From Euryodendron excelsum (lineage: Eukaryota; Streptophyta; Magnoliopsida; Ericales; Pentaphylacaceae), in the NCBI GenBank assembly GCA_033060915.1, contig CM065381.1, positions 39,006,336 through 39,070,335 of the forward strand: a DNA stretch of 64,000 nucleotides, written 5' to 3'. Position numbers and translations under genes: made by a program. The notes under the pieces were generated by a model, which searched no databases, was not told the DNA's origin, and saw only the letters and a list, made by a program, of their open reading frames with translations. Within the stretch, counting starts at the first letter, position 1; every line of letters begins with the position of its first letter. This document shows positions 37,153-48,047 of this stretch, one piece after another.

Positions 37153-39282
37153 GAACTAGAAGAGCTAAAAGGCACTGACAGAGCCGTTTGAGTTGGAGGG
37201 AGGCGAGTAAGCCACTTTGTTTATAGAAGAGCCTGCCGCCAAGGACAATAAAGAGGTCAACGAAGCTAACAACTGTACCATCACTGCCAACATGCTCGGA
37301 GCTCTCGAAGAATCTTTTTCCTACCTTGCCTTGTCCAAAGATTTCAACAACAGATGGAGCATCAAAGATATGGTCATTATCCCAAAGCCATGCTAAAAAG
37401 GAGTCTCATCAAAAGCATACAAGGGAGGGGTGTTTGCACCCACTTTCTTTCTATCCCTTTAATTTCACGTCTTCAAATTGATTGTTTGCATTTTCGTATT
37501 GCTTAAAAAACTATATGCTTGTCATTGACATAATAAAATGATTAAGTCTTTTCATTCAATTGTTGTTATCTTATATTTTTTTTGTGAATGGTGAGTGCTT
37601 CCTACACAAGGGGCATGGACTATCTTATGGAGAACTTGACTTGAAGGATATGATAGCATGAGGTAGCCACTTGCCAATTGATCAACTTTTCAAAGAGAGA
37701 GAGGATGAAGATGAGTGAGGAAACTACCCCAAAAGCAACACTTGCAAGACACCAAAACTAAGCAATGTGTGGCCAGACTATCAAAAGGAAGATGAGCCAT
37801 CTTTAATTTTTTCAAAAACAAAAAAGATGATGATGGTGTTTATATACCTTTTGCTTAACCCACTAGTGCCTCACGAAAAGCGAAATTTTTTTGTCAACCC
37901 TGATTCAACACCATTCCCCCCACGCTGTGGCAAATAGATAATTGAAGACTTTGCAAGGTGTCACAGTCTGACATTTTGTGAGCTTGACAGTCACAAATGT
38001 GGCCTGTGCGGCACTTGCCAAGTCCGTCTGACAAGTCAGCCAAACCCGGATCATCTCATTTGGAAGCTAGAATTGAGCGTTAATGGCCAATCGTCAAGCA
38101 ACCTCCATTAGAGAATGGGTGGAAGTAATAAACATATTTCATTGATAAAAGCATTATTACATAGCTCACATATGTACAAGACATGCCTCTAAGCCATACA
38201 AGAAGTTGTGGGGTGGAGGGTGGTAGGAGCATACCCCCCCCCCCTCCCCCTTATATATGCTTTCTAAGCCATTTCAAAACTGATACAATAAAACATGACA
38301 CTCCCACGAGGAGTCATAATGGCCTCTTATAAATTCTACAAAACTCAATAAATAGAACCCTTCAAAACCATGAAACTACATCCTAAGAGGGTCCTATAGA
38401 AAAAAACCTAGCTAAATTTGGACTTGGGAGCTCAATGTTAGGCCACACCAAAGATCAGGCCAAAGTGAGGTTAAATGGGGCCTCGCGGCTGACCTTGGTG
38501 AGGTTATCTTGCTAGCATCTAACTTGCACTTTGGCACACACAAAGTGAGGTTATCCAGGGCCTCGCTGGCACACCAAAATGAGGTTAGATGCTCTTGGTT
38601 GGGCGCTAGTAAGGTTAGGCTGCCCCTCACCCACGCCGTTGCTTGATACACCTGGCGGCCTTGGATGCTGTCGTGTTGCTTCCTTGGCTGCCCTCTTGGT
38701 TGCTTCGTGGGGCCATCCTTGGTATGCCTTGGAGTTGTCTTGGCCATTGTTTAGGCACTGTTTGGGTAATGCTTGGACAAGGTTTGGACAATCCTTGGAC
38801 ACAAGTTTGACACCCTTTTGAGTGGTCATGGGGCGTGAAAAAGCAGACCATGACACAAGGCATGTCATTCATCCTCCATCAAGCTGAAGCAATGTTGAAG
38901 GCTTCATGGATCAAGCAATCTAGTTCAAAATGAAGAGATGCCCTCATTTCATTTTCCATACAGTAAAAAACAACCTTCGTCAAACATGTTGAGCCAGTTA
39001 CCTTTCTTTTCAAAGAAAAAAAACCCTAACCTAGGGATCGCCGCCACAATGGGTTAAATGGAATTTCTAAGGAAAATATCTAAGAGAGAGAAGTGGTAGA
39101 AATGTTCGCTTCACAAAAAGGAAAAAGGAAAGAAAGGAAATGAAAGAAAAAGCAAAGTAGAAAGAAAGAGTTGGAAAGGCCCAAAGAGAAAAGAGGAATT
39201 TCATAACATCTTAGAAGTATATAGTAAAGGTAAGAAGGAAAGTCCCTAAAATAATCTATCGCCAAGTTGGGAGATGTCCCTT
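37153..39282. other. Unclassified region after Tat gag
   Basis: 37250-37400 still gives a short conceptual piece (LEESFSYLALSKDFN) that may be gag-pro linker. Beyond that there is no protease, RT or integrase. 38234-38250 is a C-rich run (11 C, T, 5 C). 38425-38620 repeats GTGAGGTTA several times at irregular spacing. The overlapping frames near 38412-38872 on both strands are GC-rich shadows. The region may hold the 3' part of the reverse-strand Gypsy element whose LTR is at 40135-41154. Confidence 0.4.
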
Positions 39283-39928
39283 TGGCCTAAAGAGCCTTAT
39301 GTGTACCGTGCGGCTGAGACCAAGCGCCCAGAAAGAGGGTTGGCAGATGCGAGCTAGAACGGATAATCGAGTATTGGCCTAAAGAGCCTTGTGTATACTG
39401 TGCGGTTGAGACCAAGCGCCCAGAAATGGGGTAGGCAGGTGTGAGCCAGAACGGATAATCTAATGTTGGCCTAAAGAGCCTTATGTGTACCGTGCGGCTG
39501 AGACCAAGCACCTAGAAAAGGGGTAGGAAAGTGTGAGCCAAAACGGATAATTGAATATTGGCGTAAAGAGCCTTATGTGTACCGTGCGGCTGAGACCAAG
39601 TGCCTAGAAATGGGAAAAGCAGGTGTGAGCCGGAACGGATAATCTAATGTTGGCCTAAAGAGCTTTATGTGTACCATGCGGCTGAGACCAAGCGCCCAGA
39701 AAGGGGGTAGGCAGGTGCGAGCCAGAACGGATATTCGAATGTTGGCGTAAGGAGCCTTATGTGTACCGTGCGGTTGAGACCAAGCGCCCAGAAATGGGGT
39801 AGGCAGGTGCGAGCCAAAATGGATAATCTAATATTAGCCTAAAGAGCCTTATGTGTATCATGTGGTTGAGACCAAGGGCCTAGAAATGGGGTAGGCAAGT
39901 GTGAGCCAGAACGGACAGTATTGTACTG
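39283..39928. repeat. Tandem array, seven copies of a 92-bp unit
   Basis: Unit starts (GGCCTAAAGAGCC and variants) are at 39283, 39376, 39468, 39560, 39652, 39744 and 39836; spacing is 92-93 bp throughout. Each unit contains TATGTGTACCGTGCGG, GAGACCAAGCGCCCAGAAA and AACGGATAATC with scattered substitutions. A degenerate related segment continues to about 40080. It lies inside the internal end of a reverse-strand Gypsy element. The frame at 39287-39511 is a product of the repeat. Confidence 0.9.
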
Positions 39929-40124
39929 AGTACTCGGATAGCTCAAGCACTCCCGAGGGAGTAGGCAGGGCGAAGTGTTACCGTCACAATGCGTTTAAAA
40001 CCGTGAGGTAGGCACATGCGTGACATGAAGCACCAAAGCGGGCAATATTGTACATGGTTAAGATCTTAGCCTAAAGAGCCCTATACATGACCTTTAAGGT
40101 TACTTATGTGGAGCCTAGCTCTGA

Positions 40125-41154
40125 TATAGAGACGTAACATACTTATGCTCTAGAATGAGAAATATAATTAGTTTTAATGCTTCACAATAAGTTAAGTATG
40201 TTTCCATAAGTTCTAATGTCACGATATATCTCTTCTTTCTACGATATTATGAAATGCCTTACAGTATAATGCCACGGTATGCTTATGATAGCTATGTTAT
40301 GCCTTACAAAGTCATGTTATGTTTTATGTCTCATTCCCATAATGCTATGTTCGAAATGTTTAGTATTCGAATGTGATACTTATGCTGCCTACGTTTCCAA
40401 GGCTATGCTTTATAAGTTACTAAGAATGGTAATATTTGATGTGTCCTATATTATACGGCGACCCAAGATATATGCTTATAAGATACGGTATGTTATGCTC
40501 ATGACAAGTTATGTCACGCTCTAATAGTTGCCTCTCTCTCCTTCAACATTATGTTTTAGAATTAATGAAATGTTTTAATACAAAAGCCTATGCTTCATGT
40601 GTTTTTAAGATTATAATTATACGTTTTTAAGTTCATGCCACTTATGCATAAATGTACCTCTATTTTCATGTATATTAAATACAAATGTAGTTTATGGTAT
40701 GTTATGCTCATGCACTATTGTTATTCACTAAGCATTAGTTTACGTTTTCTTAAATGATTTTCAGGAAGCCAATCCGGGAGGCCCTAGAGCAAGGCCCTAT
40801 GTAGATTTTGAACTACGGCCCTATGTAGATTTTGAACTACGGCCCACGGGCCTATGTTTTGTATTATGTTTAAGGGCTGGACCTAATGTTTTATAATGAT
40901 ATAATGTTATAACTTTGGTGGACCTTGATTTGGTCCTTATGTATGTTATGTTTTGGATTATGCACAGCTCTACCATGTGAGACACGAATTATGTTTACCA
41001 GTTATCAAAAGTTCTATTTTTTTTGCAATTTTGCATCATTCTAAATGATTATGCCCAGGTGATCAATCAGTTTATGTTATGCAGCCTTGGGTAGCCTTGC
41101 TACTGGCTGGTCATGTACCTTAAATCCGTATAGGCTGGGTTATGGGGCGTGACA
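40125..41154 (-). mobile_element. Gypsy LTR (Tekay/Del-like) with initiator-Met-type PBS
   Basis: On the reverse strand the LTR starts TGTCACGCCCCATAACCC at 41154, a start common in Del/Tekay LTRs, and ends near 40135. There TATCAGAGCTAGG (about 40137-40125) resembles the TGGTATCAGAGC primer site. It interrupts Tat LTR copy E, which resumes at 41155. A 24-bp unit (GGCCCTATGTAGATTTTG...) is duplicated in tandem at 40793-40840. The matching 3' LTR was not found. No gene. Confidence 0.6.
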
Positions 41155-41760
41155 CCACAACCTTTTTCAAGCTTCAAATCATTTCTTCAAATCCATTTTC
41201 AAAATCAAATCTTTTTCTTACAGTGGCATGTCATGCATAATATGAAAATTCTTTCTAAAATTCTCTTCAAAGTGAATATAAGTGGACATTTGTTAATTAA
41301 AGATTCTAAATGAGTGCACCTAGTTTGAATAGACATGTAGGTACTGTAAGGGCGAGATAGGGTGATAGCCTAGTGCATCTTCCCTATACGTAACCAACCT
41401 CCGAATCTAGAATCATCGTTTTTAAAGACCAAAACGAAGTTATTTTTCAAAAGGGCTTAAATCTTTCCAAAAGTTGCCAAACAACCTGTTTTCTTTAAAA
41501 CCCTTTTTTGAGGAAGTTTTTCAAAACCTTTTCAAAAATCTTGAGTTTAATCTTCAGATTGCACTTAGTTTTAGGTGACCTAACTCGCCTTAACAAAGTT
41601 AGGTGGTGACTCCAAACTTTTTCCAAAGGCCCTTATTCAAATCAATTTCCAATTCAAATCTAGTCGCACTCATCCTTGTAGAAGGGTGAGTTCTAACGAG
41701 AGAGTACTGTGTTTTTCTTACTTGTATGTGTTCTTGAGTGCAAAAAATTAGGTCGTAACA
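41155..41760 (+). mobile_element. Tat/Ogre-like LTR tail (copy E)
   Basis: Collinear with 33063-33808 of copy D: 'acaaccttttt' at its start, 'catgtaggtactgtaagggc' near 41334, 'gttaggtggtgactccaaac' near 41600, 'gggtgagttctaacgagaga' near 41685, ending GTCGTAACA at 41760. No PBS follows; Copia sequence begins instead. The rest of this LTR is missing. Confidence 0.8.
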
Positions 41761-41802
41761 TCGCTCATATCTATTTAGAGTGCAATCTTGATCTACTTTC
41801 TT

Positions 41803-43815
41803 ATGGATTTGCCTAAGGAGGGTTTATCTACCGTTAGACCATCGTTACTTGAAGGGGGTAATTATCGCTATTAGAAAGCTCAAATGCCAACTTTCACCAT
41901 GTCTGTTGATAAGAGAGCCTGGTTATGTGTTATTAATGGGTATAGTGCACCTACTGTCACGACAGCTACGGTCGCTACACCTAAACCCATTAAACAGTGG
42001 GATGCTACCGATTATGCTAATTCCAATTCGAATAGCAAGGCCCTTAAGGTCATACACAATGTTGTTACCTCAGATGAGGTTTGTAGAATCTCTAGCTGTG
42101 AGCACACTAAAGAGGCATGGGACATCAACTCACCTATAAAGGTACCCTAGGTGTAAAGCCCTCGAAGCTTCAAAGTTTAACCATATCATTTGAAATCCTA
42201 AGAATGTAGGACAATGAAACCTTTGATGTATTCTATGCCAAGCTGAGCGATATAGTAAATACTAGCTTTAATCTATGTGAGTGAATTCTTGACAATAGAA
42301 TTGTCCAAAAAATTCTAAAATCACTACCTGAGAGATTTCAAGCAAAGGTCACAGCCATAGAAGAGAGTAAGAATGTAGATTACATTCGAGTTAAAGAGCT
42401 TGTCAGCTCTATACAAACCTTTGAAATGAATCTATCAACCTAAGAAGATCAAATGTATAGCTTTTAAATCTGCTCAGGAAGATGTAATTGAAGATAGTGG
42501 TCATGATACATATTTTGACCTAGAAGAGATGACCCTTATGATGAAGAAATTCAAGAAATTTATGAACTATAAAAAGGGAAAAGGAAACACATCATTCAAT
42601 AACAAGAAAAATAGTGGCCATAAACTGAGAATTGGGCATAAGGTTAATAAGAAAAGTCATAAGAATCAAACTCAAAGGTATTCAGTGTTATGAATGTCAT
42701 AGGTTTGGTCACATTGCCTTTGAGTGTCCAAATAAAAAGAAAAGAAAAGGAGAAGTGGTCCTTGTTGTTAGGGATGATAGCAGTGACTCTGATGACTTTA
42801 AGGAGTCCGATGGTGATGATGATCATGGTAATTACATTGTTTTTACTGTTTCTACTTCGAATAATGTCAAATTGAGTGACTCTAACTCCAAGAGTCATAA
42901 TAACACGAAAGGAGAAAAGGAAAATTTTGAATTTGCTTACTTTAAACTTTATGATGAATGCTTGAAATTGAAGAAATAAATTTGATGTCGCTGTCAAACA
43001 TCGTCCTCTAGAAAAAGAAAGAGATGTTCTTAAACATTATATTCTAAAGTCTGTGACTATGATAAATGATTTAAAGACTCATAAAGTTATGTTGAATGAT
43101 AGAAATGTTAAACTCTGAAAAGATTTAAATGCCTGTTTAAAATAAAAAAGGGATCTTGAATTTAAAATTTTATCTCTTCAATCTAAATTAGCTACTACTA
43201 ATGTTCAAGTGAAGATGATGAATATAGGTTCAGAAAACTTCACAAAATACTAGACTTGCAAAAGCGTTTGGGTTACAATACTGGGATTGGATTTGAGAAG
43301 AAAGCTGTTCCAACTCAAGTGCCACAAAAGAAAGCTACTCCAGCTCAAGAGCGAGCAAAACTAAAATGTAAAGTCCATAATAGGTTTGCTTCATTTGACA
43401 CCTTTTATTCATTTAATATTAGGCGTAAGTCAACACGACCTACACACAGTACATAATTTGTACTTGTGTGTCATTATTTTGGGATTAGAGAACATGTCAA
43501 ACCTCAATGTCAAAAATTGTATGGCCTTCCAATGGATTATGTTCATGCTAGAGCTATGAAACCATACCAACCTTGGCAACAAAATAGATACCATTCTGAT
43601 AGGTTTGATGTATAGTCTCAGCTTAGTCGGGTTCAATTAACTAGAAAACGGTATCAAATGAACCACAATACCAATGCCACACCTAGCAGAGCACCAAAAC
43701 AGCCGACAATCACTGTTAAACCTATGACAATAGCTGTTTGGGTGAGAAAAGTTGTCTTGCTCACTAAACCTCTAAATGCTTTTGGGAGATCCATAAGGAT
43801 CTATCACATGGAGTA
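41803..43815 (+). pseudogene. Ty1/Copia gag remnant with two zinc knuckles
   Basis: The frame from the ATG at 41803 begins with the Copia gag N-terminus (RPSLLEGGNYRY, stop, KAQM). The TAG at 41872-41874 stands where the family has Trp. The frame breaks near 42150; the UBN2/gag-polypeptide segment is then readable in pieces (NETFDVFYAKLSDIVNTSF, KILKSLPERFQAKVTAIEES; about 42200-42370). A CCHC knuckle is intact at 42686-42727 (CYECHRFGHIAFEC), followed by a charged D/S/E stretch. A second knuckle at 43469-43510 (CHYFGIREHVKPQC) has Phe in place of the second Cys. The end (VWVRKVVLL) is near 43760. Two knuckles suggest the Sire-like side of Copia, but I am unsure of the lineage. No protease, integrase or RT follows. 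Confidence 0.75.
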
Positions 43816-45044
43816 GTCTTTAGTTCTTCGTAGCCTAGAATGCTCTTCTTTTATATCCACTATCTAGATTTATGTAGTTTTGTTGTATTTCTTTTCAAAA
43901 AATGCAAAAAAAGATTTTGTCTTTGGGAATGGCTATTTCTAGAGAATGATCATTCCACCTTTACATAGTGATACCAAACAAGAAAATGAAAATAAAAATG
44001 GTAATGATTATTTAATTCCATTCAATTCTCTTGTTCCAAACTTAGCCTAAAAATTATGGGACCAACCTCGTTATGCTTTGCATAATAAAAGGTAAGCACC
44101 AATTAAACCACTATACCATTTTAATTTTTGGTAGTTTATTTTTTTATTTTCCTTAGCCCCACCCAAGTCTTTTATAAAAAGCCATATTAACGAATGACTT
44201 GTATATTACATTGTATTGAATGAACCGTTTAGACATCTTAATTAATCATAAGAAATCACGAAATGCAAAGAGAAATGAAAGGAAAGAAAGACGAAGAAGA
44301 AAAACATCAAATCATGGGACATTAAGGTGTACAAATGAAACGTATAACTTGCAATCAAAACTAGCTCAACATTTATAAATTGGGTTGATTTGGTTCTCCT
44401 AGAAGATTAGTTCGATTTTAAATCCAAAAACTCCATAATGGCTAGTTCAAATTTTTTCATATAACTAGTTTGATGTAGTTGTTATAAAAAGTGTAGTAGT
44501 TAGAAAAAAAATGAGTATCCAATATGAAGTATTGCCATAACTAATAAACCTCTAATCAGTTAAAAAAAAAATAATAAATAATAAATGACTCATGACTGTA
44601 TGGTTTTTTACAAGATTGCAATGGGTTTAAGTTACTTTCTTAAAAAAATGGATTCGTAGATTATTATAATAATTTAAATTCAAAAAAAGAAGTGTAAAAC
44701 CATATCTTGCTTAGCATCGTGTTTAGCATAATAGCATGCTTATGAGTCCATGACTAGCTTAATCAAGAAGCTTGATTAGCATGTTTTAATGGAGTATGTT
44801 GTATAGGGAGTTATTCATTTTTTAGCATGATTAATTAGCTTAATTAATCTCTATGCTTAACCCATGACTAATGATGATTAATTAGCCTAAACATGTTTAA
44901 TTATGTTAATGAGGTGCATTAGTGGTGTGTGGTGAAGCAAAGAAGTGCTAGGTGTGCTTGTGTGTGGAAGCCACCTAGGTGTGTGCTTTATACATGTATG
45001 GTGTGTGCATAAGGTGTATGTGTGAGGTGTGTGCTTCATAAGCC

Positions 45045-45085
<41 letters not shown>

Positions 45086-45355
45086 TGTGACATTTGTGTG
45101 ATTAGATACAAGTTGTATCTATAGTTGGTTTCAAGTCGAGGGAGGAGAGAGTAGAGAAGTGCTTATTAGTATTTTTCATTTCGCAAAAGAGAAAGTGAGA
45201 GAAAATAGAGGAAAAAAAAAAAGAAAAGAAAGAGGGAAGAGAGGATTGAAGGAGGAGGTTGTGCATCTATTACTCGAGGTAAGGAATCTTAAGTTCATGT
45301 TTGTTTTTATTGATTTCTATTGATTGTTCCATGACAGAAGATCATTTCATGCCGT
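43816..45355. other. Unclassified AT-rich DNA, probably left part of a split LTR
   Basis: No gene. A TTTATAAAAAGCC TATA-like site is at about 44170. 44700-44900 repeats AGCATG/TTAATTAGC words. 45240-45330 looks like a transcribed leader with GAGGTAAG, a donor-like site. The sequence stops at the Tat-family insertion (45356) and may continue at 56666. Confidence 0.35.
45046..45081. repeat. (TG)n microsatellite
   Basis: Eighteen TG units. Responsible for the false His/Thr-rich reverse frame at 44887-45111. Confidence 0.9.
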
Positions 45356-48026
45356 TGTTAGCACCATACTTTGGCCACTCGGCGATCTCTAGTCTAACTT
45401 GAAACACCTATAAACCAACACAAGCATATTCAAGCCCAAACCACCTTTCTAGGTCTAGTCCAATCAAACAACTGCTTCGTTGGCCCACTGCCTAATAAAG
45501 GCAAAATGACCAGAATGCCACTCTTGTATTAGTCAATCCAATCCAGGCTGACACATCTTCTATAAGACGATAAGTCCATTCAAATCCAAAGTCAAATCTA
45601 ATAGTCCTGTCATTTGAGAAAGTTGATCCCTCATTGATGGTAAGACCATTCAAACTAGTACGACATGATCACGGAGAAAGTTTATTCCTCGAATCGGTAA
45701 AGCCCCTTTCACGCTCATTTCCGGAAAGTACCTAAGTCCCCGAGATGAAAGAGCGGTTCACTTCTAGTGTTTGCTAGCCTACCATTATAAAATGTCTGCT
45801 AGTCCAGTACGTTCTTTGAGAAAGCACAAACCCCTCAAGAATGGAAGATCGTCCAAGTTCGGCACATTCATTAAGAAAGCACAAACCTCTCAAGAACAGA
45901 AGACTATTTAAGTCCGGCACGACCTTTGAGAAAGTTTATCCCTTAAGGCGGTAAGGTGCTTTCAAACCTGTCCACCGAGAAAGTACTAATTTCTCAGACA
46001 GAAATCCAAACCAGATCCAGACCGGTCAACACCGATGCCTGCTAGCCTATGTCGATAAAAAATGACCATTTTACCCCTAGCGAGCTCGGCACGTTCTTCA
46101 AGAAAGCACCAAGTCCTTAGAATGGTAAGACCACCTTCCAAGGCTGTCCCTAGATTGTCCAGCATGTCTAGTGCCATCCAGTCAACCCTACTCCTCTTTT
46201 GGAGGTTCCCCTGTCAAAACAACCATTTTACTCCTAGGCATCCAAACGCCCTAGGAAATCACACCAACTTGGAGTATCAAACCGGTAACACCCCAGTTAA
46301 CCCTGATTGACCCCAGTCAACTCTGGTTAATCCCAGCCAACTCTGGTTAATCCCAGTCAACCTTGGTTAACTTTAGTCAACTCTGGTCACCCTAGTCAAC
46401 TTTGGTAAACCCTGGTCGACTCTGGTCAACCCAGTCAACTCTAGTCGACCCCAGTAAACTTTAGTCGACCCCAGTCAACCCCTGGTAAACCCCAGTCAAC
46501 TCTGTTTAACCCAATCAACCCTAGTCAATCTTGGTCAACCCTAGAGCTCCTGAGATTCGGTCACTCCCTTTAACCACACCGGCTTTAGGAATCAAACCGG
46601 CAACCTCCAAAGCACTTCCTAGAGTACTGCCTTTCATTTCTGGCCGGGACTCACCGTCCGACACTTTTCTTTTCAAACTAAAACCTCCTTGCTCTACTTC
46701 GAGTGAAGCATGACAAATTTTTAGCCTTGAGCCACTTCTAGTGGTGCACACTAGTTGTTAAAGGCGGTTACAAATCTCTCAAATCACTCCATTTTCAAAC
46801 CTTCCAAATTTAAACCCTAAATCAACTCCTCCCATTTTGGAAACAATCCAAACTAACCTTTTTCAAGGAAATCAAATATTTTTCAAAAAGAAAACAAAAC
46901 CTTTCGCTATCTTTTCAAACTGTTTCAAATCTTCCAATTCTTTCCGAGTGGAAACCAATCAAATCTTTTTCAAAAAGGAAACAAATCTTTTCCAAAAAGG
47001 AAATAAAATCTTTTCAAAATTCTCAAATCGAACCTTTTCAAATCAAATGTCAATTTTTTCAAATCAAATCAAGTTTTCTTTAAAAGGAAACATTTTGAAA
47101 TCAAATCCAATCTTCCTTAAAAAGAAACATTTCAAAATCAAATCAAATCTTCTTGAAAAGTAAATATTTTCTAATCAAATCTTCCTGAAAAGGAAACACT
47201 TTCAAATTCAAACTTTCCTAAAAAGGAAACTTTCTAAAAATGAAAACTTTCTAGAAATGAAAACTTTCTAGAAATAGAGACTCATTTCAAAATTCTAACT
47301 CTTTCACACTCCTGTCCGAATTACAGTTGACCTGATCCTCTTTAAAGAGGTACGTAGGCAACCCTTCATAAGGTACGGTTACAACCCTTTTCAAATTTTT
47401 AATTCCACAACCGTTTTCAAATTTTTAATTCCACAACTCTTTCTAAATTTTGAATTCCATAACTATTTTTCAAACGCAATTCTAACTTTCAAACTCTTTT
47501 TCAAACTTTGTTTTCAAATGTTTTCTAAGCATGTAGCATTAAACAAAGGTAACCGGTAAGCCATAATTAGGTGAGTAAAAAGTAAATAGACGTATAGGCA
47601 CCGCAATGGCTGGGTAGGGTGATAGTCTTAGGACATATTTCCTGCATATAACCAACCCCAGGACCTAAGAATTTCTGTTTCAAAGACCAAAACTAGAGTC
47701 AATTTTCAAAAGGGCTTTCTAACATTTTTAGGGTTATCAAACAACCCTACTTTCTAAAACCCACTCATGAGGACGTCTTTCAAAAATACTTTCCAAAATC
47801 TAAGTTTAACCTTCGGGTTTTACTTAATGTAGATGACCTAGCACATCTTTAAATATGTTAAGTGGTGACTCCAAAAACCTTTTCAAAAAGTCCTAATCAA
47901 TTCCATTTCAAAAATTCAAATCCTATCGCATTCGTCATTCTAGGAGAACGAGTTCTAATGTGAGAGCACCGTGCTTTTTTCTGAGCTAAGAGGGCTTGGT
48001 TTCAGAGAAAAAAATGGGATGCGATA
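45356..48026 (+). repeat. 5' LTR (copy F), promoter deleted
   Basis: Collinear with copy G except that the segment matching about 54128-55530 is absent: 'ggcggttacaaat' (46764) is followed almost at once by 'aaatcactcc' (46781). The deletion of about 1.4 kb removes TATA box, transcription start and the start of U5. The end reads GCGATA where CA is expected, a C-to-T change. Frames such as 46062-46310 are repeat. Confidence 0.8.
46290..46545 (+). repeat. Minisatellite of about 20-bp units in LTR F
   Basis: About a dozen degenerate copies of GTCAACTCTGGTTAACCCCA. The homologous block in the 3' LTR (53731-53880) is roughly 100 bp shorter, so copy number changed after insertion. Confidence 0.8.
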
Positions 48027-48029
48027 GCT

Positions 48030-48047
48030 TGGTGACTCCCCTAGGAA
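48030..48047 (+). other. Primer-binding site, diverged Tat type
   Basis: TGGTGACTCCCCTAGGAA, three bases after the LTR end. Compared with the site at 33811 it has several substitutions. Confidence 0.65.

Noticed and set aside
39283..39928. Regular 92-bp array considered as a CRISPR-like array
   Set aside because: Units are contiguous tandem copies with no unique spacers, in a plant retroelement.
44887..45111. His/Thr-rich reverse frame
   Set aside because: Translation of the (TG)n microsatellite.
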